Source: Vibrio sp. 10N.261.45.E2 (lineage in GTDB: Bacteria; Pseudomonadota; Gammaproteobacteria; Enterobacterales; Vibrionaceae). From it: 64,000 nucleotides of DNA. How positions within the stretch are numbered: the stretch's first letter is position 1; each line of letters opens with the position of its first letter. The notes beneath the pieces were generated by a model, which did not search any database, was not told the DNA's origin, and saw only the letters and a program-made list of their open reading frames with translations. Both the position numbers and the translations under genes were made by a program. This document shows, one piece after another, positions 54,531-62,612 of the stretch. The stretch spans positions 1-64,000 of the forward strand of contig NZ_MCZZ01000058.1 in the NCBI RefSeq assembly GCF_002875705.1, given 5' to 3'.

Positions 54531-54851
54531 ATGGTTAATTCAGAGCAGAATTCAATGGATAAGAAAACGGGCATAACACTAGCGATTGGTATTCTGACGG
54601 TGCCTATTATGATGCTCAGTATGGTTGTGTACGGCATAGCAACAAGTCCTAATGAATTGGTGCAAAGCAAACCCGTTACCGTTGTTACTAAGTATTCTTT
54701 ATTCAATAGAACAGTATTACTTCTAAGTGATGATGGGGTTTACAACACGAGTAGAGCTTTCTCGTTCCATTTAGAGCATGGCGACGAACTGACGCTAAAC
54801 CTATACCAGAATAACCGTGAAGAACTTTGCATTTTAGATAAATGTGAATAA
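54531..54851 (+). CDS. unknown single-pass membrane protein
   Basis: A 106-residue product with one membrane segment (about residues 14-36) and a beta-rich periplasmic part with two cysteines near its end. The start at 54531 has GAGG 5 nt upstream; 54513 is an alternative. Confidence 0.6.
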   Translation: MVNSEQNSMDKKTGITLAIGILTVPIMMLSMVVYGIATSPNELVQSKPVTVVTKYSLFNRTVLLLSDDGVYNTSRAFSFHLEHGDELTLNLYQNNREELCILDKCE

Positions 54852-54881
54852 AGAGAGTTCGGCCAAAGGAGAAAATGAAGT

Positions 54882-55121
54882 GTGCCTTATACATATAAGT
54901 TGATCTGCGAACAATTCTATTTCATTGGATATGAACAGCTTTTTCTATCGCGAAAGTTTAGGCGAGCGATTGCCAAAACTGAAATGCACCGAGCATGGTT
55001 AGCGGGAAATCAAGGAAACATAGGTGTGGCTGAAGGCGTTTTATATAGAGAGTGGTTCACTGATCGCAAGCATCATACAAATGCCACTTTCAAGCAGCTA
55101 TGGCGCTGCATAAGTCGATAA
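54882..55121 (+). CDS. unknown 79-residue protein, GTG start
   Basis: A GTG start follows AAAGGAG. The product is aromatic- and Arg-rich (FYFIGYEQLFLSRKFRRAI at residues 12-30) without a membrane segment. No family recognised. Confidence 0.55.
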   Translation: MPYTYKLICEQFYFIGYEQLFLSRKFRRAIAKTEMHRAWLAGNQGNIGVAEGVLYREWFTDRKHHTNATFKQLWRCISR

Positions 55122-55134
55122 CAAGGGGAATTCA

Positions 55135-55416
55135 ATGCATGTAGCAAAACCAAACTTCGCAGCAACAATTCATTTTACTGTTGGTATCAAGAAAAGTGCT
55201 GCTGTCACTAAAATTGACGAACGTTGGCTAAGTTCTCATGAAGGTTGTGACGTGTTTGAAAATGACCTCATCGACGAAGGTGCAATAGCGGTTCTGGAAT
55301 GCGTTGGCATTGATTTGGATGAAGAAGGTTCATTTGAAGTTGAAGTGCTTGGATTCGCTAAATATGAGGAGTCTCCTGACTACGAAATCGTAGAACTTAA
55401 ACCAGTAGCAGCGTAA
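55135..55416 (+). CDS. unknown acidic 93-residue protein
   Basis: Soluble, beta-rich and acidic in its second half; starts after AAGGGGAAT. It lies 13 bp after the preceding gene and 13 bp before the next. No family recognised. Confidence 0.6.
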   Translation: MHVAKPNFAATIHFTVGIKKSAAVTKIDERWLSSHEGCDVFENDLIDEGAIAVLECVGIDLDEEGSFEVEVLGFAKYEESPDYEIVELKPVAA

Positions 55417-55429
55417 CAAGGAGATAATA

Positions 55430-55750
55430 ATGACAAACCTTCTTTTAATCATTTCAGTTGTGATAGCGACATTGGTACTCCAAAAGACGATTGCTTATTT
55501 GCGAAACGCTAAGGAAAAAAGTAACAAGGAAAAAGCATTAAAGCTATTGAAAGCCAACGGTTACGAGCCTGAATTGTACCTCGCGACTATCGGAACGGAC
55601 GATCTTCAACTGAGAGATGCTTTAGACCAGTTCGCATTCACTGGTCATGTAATCAAAAATCGTCACGGAGACATAATCGGGGGGGTAGTTCCTAAAGCAA
55701 AACCTGGTTTAACTAAGCCTAGCTTGAAGCTAGTTGTTTCAAATGACTAG
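55430..55750 (+). CDS. small membrane-anchored protein
   Basis: The 106-residue product has one N-terminal membrane segment (about residues 3-22), a basic helix and a small soluble domain (KANGYEPELYLATIGTDDLQLRDALDQF). An AAGGAG site supports the start. Confidence 0.6.
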   Translation: MTNLLLIISVVIATLVLQKTIAYLRNAKEKSNKEKALKLLKANGYEPELYLATIGTDDLQLRDALDQFAFTGHVIKNRHGDIIGGVVPKAKPGLTKPSLKLVVSND

Positions 55751-55764
55751 TGAGGGACAGAACT

Positions 55765-56055
55765 ATGAAACACCCAACTTTAAACACAATTGCGAACATA
55801 TGTTTTTTTGCAATGACTTTCTATTTGCTTTTACAGCCAAGCACTCAAAATTGGATTTTGTTTGATGTGTTATCTCTATTTACAGGAAAAGACAGCGAAG
55901 GTTTTAATTTGTACCTTTTGATAGCTATTCATTGGCTGTTGTATGCGATCATTTTTGTTCATGTAAAGGATGTAGCACGTTATGGATCTATGACATTGGC
56001 TATTCAGCACGCGGTTGAAGAAGACAAAAAAGTTAAGTCGGAAATCAAACAATGA
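55765..56055 (+). CDS. small two-pass membrane protein
   Basis: A 96-residue product with two hydrophobic segments (about residues 9-25 and 48-68) and a charged tail. ATG 55765 follows GAGGGACAG. Its stop overlaps the next start (ATGA). Confidence 0.6.
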   Translation: MKHPTLNTIANICFFAMTFYLLLQPSTQNWILFDVLSLFTGKDSEGFNLYLLIAIHWLLYAIIFVHVKDVARYGSMTLAIQHAVEEDKKVKSEIKQ

Positions 56056-56279
56056 AAAAATTCATATGCGGGTTATTACAACTGTTGGCGTTTGCATGTA
56101 TAGGAGCTTCTGCGCTCATTCTGCTTAGTGAACCTGATCTGGTTGGTAAAACTTTTTACATTAACGATCCACAATGGCCAGAAAACATGTTGAAAATTTA
56201 CTTTTATCCATTGTCAGCGTTCGCGCTACTTACGTTGAGCAAGTTAATGGCTCCTAGTCAAAGTTCAAATAGTTGGTAG
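56052..56279 (+). CDS. small two-pass membrane protein
   Basis: A 75-residue product with a signal-like first segment (about residues 4-27) and a second segment (about 52-66). It is translationally coupled to the preceding gene through ATGA. No family recognised. Confidence 0.6.
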   Translation: MKKFICGLLQLLAFACIGASALILLSEPDLVGKTFYINDPQWPENMLKIYFYPLSAFALLTLSKLMAPSQSSNSW

Positions 56280-56315
56280 TAGGTGTCGTCAGACAAAAAG
56301 TAGAGGGGACATATC

Positions 56316-56528
56316 GTGAACATTCTGAACAAGTTCAATCCATATATTGGCCATCGTGCTTACGTCATTGGCCCTTTAATGATTATGTATGGTACTCAGT
56401 TGGCTTCAGTAAAATTGCTGGCAATGACGTTTACTGTTTGTGGGTTACTACTCATGATAAGTCGACCTTTCGCAGAACTTGGTAAGGGCAAACTTATTCA
56501 GACAACCAGAGGGAAGAAAGGGTCATGA
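56316..56528 (+). CDS. small two-pass membrane protein, GTG start
   Basis: A 70-residue product starting with GTG after GAGGGGAC. Two short hydrophobic segments (about residues 13-28 and 33-49) are followed by a basic tail. Its stop overlaps the next ATG (ATGA). Confidence 0.55.
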   Translation: MNILNKFNPYIGHRAYVIGPLMIMYGTQLASVKLLAMTFTVCGLLLMISRPFAELGKGKLIQTTRGKKGS

Positions 56529-56857
56529 ACATTGAATGGTTAAAGCATCATAAACCCATGTTGGTTGGTTTGTTATGTCCTATTTGCTTTTATCTGGCCG
56601 CACCAACAATCACCACAATTGCGCCTGTGACAGCTTTTGTAGAGGAGCGCTTTGAGGTAGGAACGATAGCGGAGTATTTGGATCAAACCGCACCTAAGCG
56701 TGAACAGTTTATCGAAATACATAATGCTGCATTTTTCTCTCTTTTGATGCGCTTTGGCTCATCTCGTTTGTTTGATGAATTGGCTGAACTTCAGTTAATG
56801 AAAATCGATACTGAAAATTACATAGATTCAATCAGTTATCATACGAAAAAATCATAG
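56525..56857 (+). CDS. unknown membrane-anchored protein
   Basis: A 110-residue product with one N-terminal membrane segment (about residues 10-33) followed by a helical periplasmic part. Coupled to the upstream gene by ATGA and 12 bp before the next. Confidence 0.6.
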   Translation: MNIEWLKHHKPMLVGLLCPICFYLAAPTITTIAPVTAFVEERFEVGTIAEYLDQTAPKREQFIEIHNAAFFSLLMRFGSSRLFDELAELQLMKIDTENYIDSISYHTKKS

Positions 56858-56869
56858 AAAGGGGAGCGT

Positions 56870-57004
56870 ATGTTTTTTAAAAAAAAGAACACCATTGATT
56901 GGACATCAAAACCCATACATAGCTCACTTAATAAAGCTTCGAAATCAGAAAGTGATCGCGTTGTCGGGGACTTCCCTCATCAAAAACTTCCGCTCAACGA
57001 GTGA
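56870..57004 (+). CDS. tiny 44-residue protein
   Basis: A frame from ATG 56870, after AAGGGGAG, begins MFFKKKNTIDW and ends LPLNE. Its TGA overlaps the GTG start of the transglycosylase gene (GTGA). The good ribosome site and coupling argue that it is real. No function assigned. Confidence 0.55.
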   Translation: MFFKKKNTIDWTSKPIHSSLNKASKSESDRVVGDFPHQKLPLNE

Positions 57005-57576
57005 AGATTAAAGATGAAGAGAAAAGGTGTATCACCACAGGAACATACTTAGTCAGTACTGACTTTCAATCATTGGCCACGAAAAGGAGAATCACCGTGT
57101 TTTTCTTGCCAGATATCCATGACACCAAATTAGATACTGTTGCTTTATCAAACGCGAGTAGATGCAGCATTGTTGCTGAAGTCGCAGGAGAGAAGTATGT
57201 CCCGAGAGACTTTCTTAACTTACTTGTGGTTGGCGAGGGGGGCAAAATCGGCAGTAAAGTAAAAAATACTAACGATTCCTATGACTTGGGTCCCGCTCAG
57301 GTGAATACAATCCATTCCAAATACATCTTACGAAACTACCCTAATAAGTCTTGGGTAGATGTTGCCACTGACCCTGTTCTCAATATCAGCATCAGTGCTG
57401 ATATATTCAAAGGATGCCTTACCTACGCTAAGGGTCATGTTTGGGAAGCCGTCGGTTGCTATAACTCAAAGACAGTCAACATCAAGACCAATTATCTAAT
57501 CAGAACAATGAAAACTTGGGATTACATTCTGAAACGACCATCCTTGAACTGCTCGGAGTATTGGTATCAGGATTAG
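57001..57576 (+). CDS. VirB1-like lytic transglycosylase
   Basis: This 191-residue protein should cut peptidoglycan to open the wall for the secretion channel. Residues about 50-165 follow the SLT/VirB1 pattern. FLNLLVVGEGGKIG holds the catalytic Glu79. SYDLGPAQVNT (93-103) is the conserved G-x-x-Q-x-N block. DPVLNISISADIFKGCL and AVGCYNSK (about residues 150-157) complete it. The start is a GTG within GAGTGA with no ribosome site of its own, so it relies on coupling. No signal peptide was seen in the first residues, which is odd for a periplasmic enzyme. Confidence 0.8.
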   Translation: MKIKDEEKRCITTGTYLVSTDFQSLATKRRITVFFLPDIHDTKLDTVALSNASRCSIVAEVAGEKYVPRDFLNLLVVGEGGKIGSKVKNTNDSYDLGPAQVNTIHSKYILRNYPNKSWVDVATDPVLNISISADIFKGCLTYAKGHVWEAVGCYNSKTVNIKTNYLIRTMKTWDYILKRPSLNCSEYWYQD

Positions 57577-57689
57577 AGATAACTTCGACTCCCCAAATAT
57601 CAAATAGCAGCTCAAATTCCCTTCGCTATTTAGCAAAATCGACTTCTACCACAAGTAATATGGGGTTCTCATGTTTATAGGAATTCATT

Positions 57690-58049
57690 ATGTCGATACG
57701 TATAAATCGAAAGACACTGACCCTATGTGGCGTACTCGTACTGTCTGGTGTTTTGGTTCTAAAGTTCTCTTCTGTTTTCTTCGATGATTCTCATGCCTAT
57801 GTTGGCCAGTGGAGCTCTGTATCGTCAGACGGCGCTGCAGAATTCAACGTCGGAGCTGACTACATTGAGGCGTTTGGGAAACGATTACCCGTTGACGTGA
57901 TTGTTAATGATGACGGCTCTGTTTTGGCTCAGTCTCCAAACCAAAACTTTAGAATAACCAAAACCACCAGCGGTGTTGAGTTAACGGTTACACGTAGGTA
58001 CATCGAAGAACCGGTCGAGAAGGTTTATGAGCTGACTCTAAAGCAGTAA
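57690..58049 (+). CDS. unknown membrane-anchored protein
   Basis: A 119-residue product with one N-terminal membrane segment (about residues 9-29) and a beta-rich domain beginning YVGQWSSV, reminiscent of small lipocalin-like or lipoprotein domains. No family assigned. Confidence 0.6.
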   Translation: MSIRINRKTLTLCGVLVLSGVLVLKFSSVFFDDSHAYVGQWSSVSSDGAAEFNVGADYIEAFGKRLPVDVIVNDDGSVLAQSPNQNFRITKTTSGVELTVTRRYIEEPVEKVYELTLKQ

Positions 58050-58110
58050 GCGTTCGTAAAGACGTTCTAAATCAACTTCATATTACTGAGAGCCATCGTA
58101 ACTAAATGAT

Positions 58111-58131
58111 AGTGCTCAGACGTGTATAACT
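58111..58131 (+). promoter_or_regulatory. 21-bp box, copy 2, upstream of RecG-like gene
   Basis: AGTG-T-AGACGTGTATAACT matches the box at 53771-53791 at 19 of 21 positions. It ends 32 bp before the helicase start, a distance fitting a promoter -10 element. Confidence 0.6.
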
Positions 58132-58163
58132 ACTGCATTATTGAATCAGAATGAAACGCGAGA

Positions 58164-60116
58164 ATGCTGGATATAAAGTACATCAAAGACACATTTAAAG
58201 TTCCTGTTTGGCAAGTGTTGTTGCGGTTACCTGAATCGTATCTGGACACGAGACAAGTGGTGTCTGACTTTTCCTATCTTACGGACAGTGACTGTGTGGT
58301 TATTCAAGGGACAGTGACTTCTATTTCTGAATCATACAATCGAACGACTGTCATTAATGGCAGCATTGTTGACTCCCGAAACGTCGCTCAACGTTTTTCT
58401 CATTTTGCCAAATTAGACAGTGAATACGGCCAACAATTGGCAAGTCGACTTAATGATCGAGGTTATTACTTGTGCAAAGTGAAACAAGTCGGAACCGCGC
58501 TGTTTATCAACCACCCGCAGCCATTGAATGAAAAATTCATTGGTAAAATCACTCCGGTCTATAAAGTCAAAAGTAAGCAACTCAAAGGGTTGAAGTATGC
58601 TGAGTTTTTGGAGCAGCATATTGATGAACTGATCCCATTGACGGCAAGAAAGATACGAGAAGAATTAGCGAAATTAAATCTAAGCAACGGGAAAATTAGA
58701 CGGTTGTTAGAAGCGCACTCGCTGTGTTTAGAAGACGTTTTGAGATTTGTGCATTTCCCAAATTCATTGGAAGAAAGTGAACAATGCAACGCTATACTAC
58801 AAAGAATAGCAGCTACTTTGTTGTTCTCAGAAGTGGAAGGCGAACCAAATTTAACTCACCCATTTCAGCTCGACAAAGACGATACCTATTTCAATGATGT
58901 CGTCCCGTTTCAACTGACGGATGAACAATTGGATGCCGTGAGCGGTATCAAAGCCGCGATTAACAACAGAGCCCCACGAAGTGTCTTATTCGGGGATGTG
59001 GGGACGGGGAAAACCGTCATTGGCGCGATACTGACACGTCATGTTGTTGATGCTGGTGGTTGTGTCGTCATTATGGTTCCCAACCTAATATTAGGAGCCC
59101 AAATCTATAAAGAGATCGACAACTGCTGGCCAGATATTGGCATCGAGTTTTTATTGTCTGAGAGTGAGCATGACAACTTCGTAGGTAAAGGCTATCGATG
59201 CATCAACGAGATGACAGAAGACACCCGTGTCGTGATTGGTACGACGGCTTTGCTCCATCATCACAACAATATGCCTATCGACCTACTGTGGATCGACGAA
59301 GAGCAAAAAATGGGGCTTGAACAAAAAGAATCCACATTAATAACTCATGGCCGGACACATCTGTTGTTGTCGAGTGCGACGTGCATTCCTAGAACGCAAG
59401 CGATGATGAGTTTTGGCATGCTGCCGTACTTCAAATTAACCAAGTACCACACACCTAGAGAAGTGATCACTACCCGTTACGAGCATACCCAAATCGATGA
59501 GGTTATCTGTCGAGTTGAAGAACGCATCAATCGTGGTGACAAGGTGTTAATCATTAGCACCATGAAAGGTGAATCCAAAGCTCAAGCTGTTTCACACAGA
59601 GCCAGTGCTGAACAACTCTTTGATGACTGGAAAGCGATGTATGGTGACATCGTTAAATTGTCCCATGGTGGGTTGTCTAAACAAGACAATGAGACTGCCA
59701 TAAATGCAATGAAGTCGGGTGAGGGGAAAATATTGATTGCGACCACATTGATTGAGGTTGGGATCACAATACCAAAACTGAACTATGTCGTTGTGCTGAA
59801 CCCTGAAAATCTTGGTGTGGTTACGCTGCACCAGATCCGAGGTCGCGTAGCGCGGGAAGGAGGTATCGGGCATTGTGACCTACTGCCTACTACCCAACTC
59901 AAAACGCCATCCATAGACCGACTGGATTTGTTGGTCAATCACTCTGATGGGTTCAGTTTGGCAGAGGCTGACTTGCAATTACGGGGTATGGGGGACTTAA
60001 AGAATGGCAACAATCAGTCAGGAACGTCGAAATGCATTTTGGTCGACCAACAATTATCGCTTGGTCTGCTAACCGATACCTTAGAAAGACTGACAGGAAA
60101 GGGATCAGAAACCTAA
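58164..60116 (+). CDS. RecG-like superfamily 2 DNA helicase
   Basis: RecG remodels stalled forks and branched DNA. The 650-residue protein has a RecG-like N-terminal wedge/OB part (about residues 1-230). The helicase core has motif I GDVGTGKT (277-284) and motif II DEEQKMG (about 375-381; RecG has DEQHRFG). Motif III SSATCIPRT is near 400, motif V LIATTLIEVGITIP near 540 and motif VI HQIRGRVAREG near 563. The end with QLRGMGDL is typical of RecG. Motif II Glu-Glu-Gln replaces Glu-Gln-His. As a plasmid gene it may serve plasmid replication or the RecET pathway. Confidence 0.88.
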   Translation: MLDIKYIKDTFKVPVWQVLLRLPESYLDTRQVVSDFSYLTDSDCVVIQGTVTSISESYNRTTVINGSIVDSRNVAQRFSHFAKLDSEYGQQLASRLNDRGYYLCKVKQVGTALFINHPQPLNEKFIGKITPVYKVKSKQLKGLKYAEFLEQHIDELIPLTARKIREELAKLNLSNGKIRRLLEAHSLCLEDVLRFVHFPNSLEESEQCNAILQRIAATLLFSEVEGEPNLTHPFQLDKDDTYFNDVVPFQLTDEQLDAVSGIKAAINNRAPRSVLFGDVGTGKTVIGAILTRHVVDAGGCVVIMVPNLILGAQIYKEIDNCWPDIGIEFLLSESEHDNFVGKGYRCINEMTEDTRVVIGTTALLHHHNNMPIDLLWIDEEQKMGLEQKESTLITHGRTHLLLSSATCIPRTQAMMSFGMLPYFKLTKYHTPREVITTRYEHTQIDEVICRVEERINRGDKVLIISTMKGESKAQAVSHRASAEQLFDDWKAMYGDIVKLSHGGLSKQDNETAINAMKSGEGKILIATTLIEVGITIPKLNYVVVLNPENLGVVTLHQIRGRVAREGGIGHCDLLPTTQLKTPSIDRLDLLVNHSDGFSLAEADLQLRGMGDLKNGNNQSGTSKCILVDQQLSLGLLTDTLERLTGKGSET

Positions 60117-60192
60117 ACGAATTAATTTCTGAAACTGACATCACGCTCAATAAATGACAGTCAGGCATGAGCAATTTACGGAGAGCACCATT

Positions 60193-60894
60193 ATGCTAAT
60201 TAAATACAAAAATTATTCTGATCTGGATGATTCTACTTTAGAGCATATGGATAAATTGAAGTACTCTGATTTATTCCATCAATTGAAAATTCAATTTGAA
60301 ACAATGTGCGGTTCTACTTACAGTTTCGGGGATATTTTCAATACACAAATTAATCAAACTGAGATTGTAGAACATAACTGGATGGTTTCAATACCAATTC
60401 AAAACCAACTATTCACTCTTGATAGTGTAAGAGAGTCGATACCGGAAAGCGAGAAAGGGATTAATGTACGTTGTTTTCTTGACCCGAATCTCTATGAGCT
60501 CATTTTCTTTGTCGACCCTAGAAACCCAAAAGAATTGATCGGGTTTTGCAGCTTAAGTAAGTTTGAACATAACGATGATGGGTACTATTCGATTAGAGTC
60601 GTTTTGGAAATGGTCTACGTTAAGCCCAAGTATAGAAATGGCATTCGAGGTCAGATAATGGCCTATGAAACGGGTCGCTTGATATCTAGGCAAAAAGTGT
60701 TTGATGAATTTAACAACGAATATCGATATGTGGACGTCGAAGTTGCTGGTCAAGGAACTAACGCAGGAGGTCGAGCATGTTTAGAGCGGTTTTACCTCGG
60801 AATCAATTTCCACCTCGGCGGCATAAGTATTGAAGATAAAGATGGTTGTGACATTGAAATACCATCTAACGTTATTTTGTGCGATGAATATTAG
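60193..60894 (+). CDS. possible GNAT-fold acetyltransferase
   Basis: The 233-residue product contains ELIFFVDPRNPKELIGFCSLSKFEHN (about residues 97-122) followed by LEMVYVKPKYRNGIRGQIMAYETGRLI (about 132-158). This resembles GNAT motifs (strand, then VxPxYRxxGxG helix), although the acetyl-CoA loop is imperfect (RNGIRG). The substrate is unknown. ATG 60193 follows GGAGAGC. It is 76 bp after the helicase gene. Confidence 0.6.
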   Translation: MLIKYKNYSDLDDSTLEHMDKLKYSDLFHQLKIQFETMCGSTYSFGDIFNTQINQTEIVEHNWMVSIPIQNQLFTLDSVRESIPESEKGINVRCFLDPNLYELIFFVDPRNPKELIGFCSLSKFEHNDDGYYSIRVVLEMVYVKPKYRNGIRGQIMAYETGRLISRQKVFDEFNNEYRYVDVEVAGQGTNAGGRACLERFYLGINFHLGGISIEDKDGCDIEIPSNVILCDEY

Positions 60895-61137
60895 CGATTT
60901 GTTCTTGCTTTAATACAAGCTCTAAAGGCGGAGTTAAACAACACTATACCTTGCGATAGTTAGTTGTGGGAAAGTGAACCTCATCCCCTGATTATCGTTA
61001 ATTTAAATACATTTTCTGATGTAACACTTCACCTCTGTCACCAATAAAATTCAATTAAGCCGTGAAATAAGGCTCACTAATTTAAATTATGCAGATCTAA
61101 GTTTGGCAAACTCTTGGTACTAACTAGGAGTGTTGCT
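60895..61137. promoter_or_regulatory. promoter region of the second T4SS block
   Basis: A 243-bp AT-rich gap ahead of the DsbC-like gene. It should contain the promoter for dsbC-traV-traC. No clear box of the kinds seen elsewhere was found. Confidence 0.4.
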
Positions 61138-61905
61138 ATGAAATGGTCAAACAAAATTCAAGGTATGTTGGGCTTAGGGTTGCTTGCCAGCCTTCAAGTC
61201 GCAGCTGAACCCCCAACGCAAGATTTCCTCAATGCCGACATCAATGTGGTTTCAAGTTATGAAATTGAAACCGACAAGCTAATTATGATGGAGCTGGATA
61301 CCGGTGAAATGTTACTGGCCACCGGTGATGGAAAATTTCTTATCAAGGGCGGTTCATTATTCTCAACCGTTCACACCAAATTCGTAAACTCCCCACAAGA
61401 GCTTTACGCGGCATCCCATGTCGACTTGAAGAAAATGAAAATCAACCCAGAAGAAGATTTTGCGGGGTTTAACTTAAACCCATTAGCCAAAGTTTTTGGT
61501 GGGACCCTCTTTATTGCACCAACGGGTTGTAAGCATTGCGGTGACTTCGTAGAGATCCTTGAGAAGCAGCACCCTGATAAAAGATTCCGCATAGCAATCG
61601 TGCCTGTCTTCGATGATAAGGAGTATGAAAATACGTTGTTAGCCCAATGTTCCGATGATCCGGACAAAGCGCTGCACGCCTTATATGAAGGCACTTGGTC
61701 TGAAGCTAAATACCCCCGCCCACCAAATAGCCAGTGTAAAGAAGCCATTACCAAAGTGAATTCAACTTACGCGTCTCTACAGATAATGAGTCCGGGCCGT
61801 GTTGGGCTTCCTGCATTTTTCAACAACAAAACATCTTCCATTATCGGGCTGCCAACGAGTAAGGCTCAACTCACGTCCATTATCGTAGAAGGAATAGACC
61901 TATGA
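61138..61905 (+). CDS. dsbC: DsbC-like disulfide isomerase
   Basis: A periplasmic thiol isomerase that corrects disulfides in transfer proteins. The 255-residue protein has a signal peptide (about 1-23), an N-terminal dimerisation-like region (about 28-105) and a thioredoxin domain with TLFIAPTGCKHCGDF (Cys131 and Cys134). A GRVGLPAFF stretch late in the protein holds the cis-Pro. SXT and IncA/C systems carry dsbC in the tra cluster near traC. ATG 61138 follows TAGGAG. It overlaps traV by 4 bases. Confidence 0.87.
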   Translation: MKWSNKIQGMLGLGLLASLQVAAEPPTQDFLNADINVVSSYEIETDKLIMMELDTGEMLLATGDGKFLIKGGSLFSTVHTKFVNSPQELYAASHVDLKKMKINPEEDFAGFNLNPLAKVFGGTLFIAPTGCKHCGDFVEILEKQHPDKRFRIAIVPVFDDKEYENTLLAQCSDDPDKALHALYEGTWSEAKYPRPPNSQCKEAITKVNSTYASLQIMSPGRVGLPAFFNNKTSSIIGLPTSKAQLTSIIVEGIDL

Positions 61906-62600
61906 TTAAACAAATTATATTGATCTCATTTGTGTTGCTTACTTTAGCCGGTTGTTCTGTCGTAGGTGAAGAGGAGGGCGTTTGTCCTGGAGCTAAGAGT
62001 GGAGTTGCTTGCGCGTCCGTCCGTGAAGTTTACGAGCTTACCAACGTTTACAACAATGCGGAGGACTATGCCAAAGCGACAGGCGATGAACGTGTAATGG
62101 TTACCGATGAAGATGGAGAGATGATTACAGGTAAAGAATATAAAGAAAAATACGGCACAGAATTGCCAAAAGAAGCAGGTGAAACACACTCAAATCAACC
62201 ACCAAGCTATTCTCAAGCCCCTGCATTATCCAGCCCTGAAGCTGCATATCAGCACTTACTTCTACCTGCTCCTGAACCCGTGGCGATGCGTAAACCAGCC
62301 GACATTGTTCGAACTTTGGTTCGCCCATATACCGACAAAGAAACTTTGCAGATCCCTGGTTACGGTTTCATTGAAGCAACGCAAAGAACTTGGGTTGTCG
62401 ACAGAAGCGCTAAAACTAACGACTCGCAGTACGTCAATTTCCATGTAAGAAAAGAAAGCCAAGAACAAAATTACGGCGTGAATGACGATGGCCAAATAGG
62501 TGTCGAGTCGCGCAATGCTAGACCGGCCATCAGCGATTCTGAGTTAAGAGAGAGCGCGAGAAGTAATGCGAACTCGCTAATCGACCAACTGCGTCAATAA
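61902..62600 (+). CDS. traV: TraV, outer-membrane lipoprotein of the T4SS
   Basis: This VirB7-like lipoprotein anchors the core complex in the outer membrane. The 232-residue product has a lipobox LAGC (Cys18), then the TraV-type sequence CPGAKSGVACASVREVYELTN (about residues 27-47) with two further cysteines. A Pro/Ala-rich middle and a beta-like C-terminal part follow. The start overlaps the dsbC stop (ATGA). It lies far from traB, unlike the usual order. Confidence 0.88.
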   Translation: MIKQIILISFVLLTLAGCSVVGEEEGVCPGAKSGVACASVREVYELTNVYNNAEDYAKATGDERVMVTDEDGEMITGKEYKEKYGTELPKEAGETHSNQPPSYSQAPALSSPEAAYQHLLLPAPEPVAMRKPADIVRTLVRPYTDKETLQIPGYGFIEATQRTWVVDRSAKTNDSQYVNFHVRKESQEQNYGVNDDGQIGVESRNARPAISDSELRESARSNANSLIDQLRQ

Positions 62601-62612
62601 GGGGTTTATACC

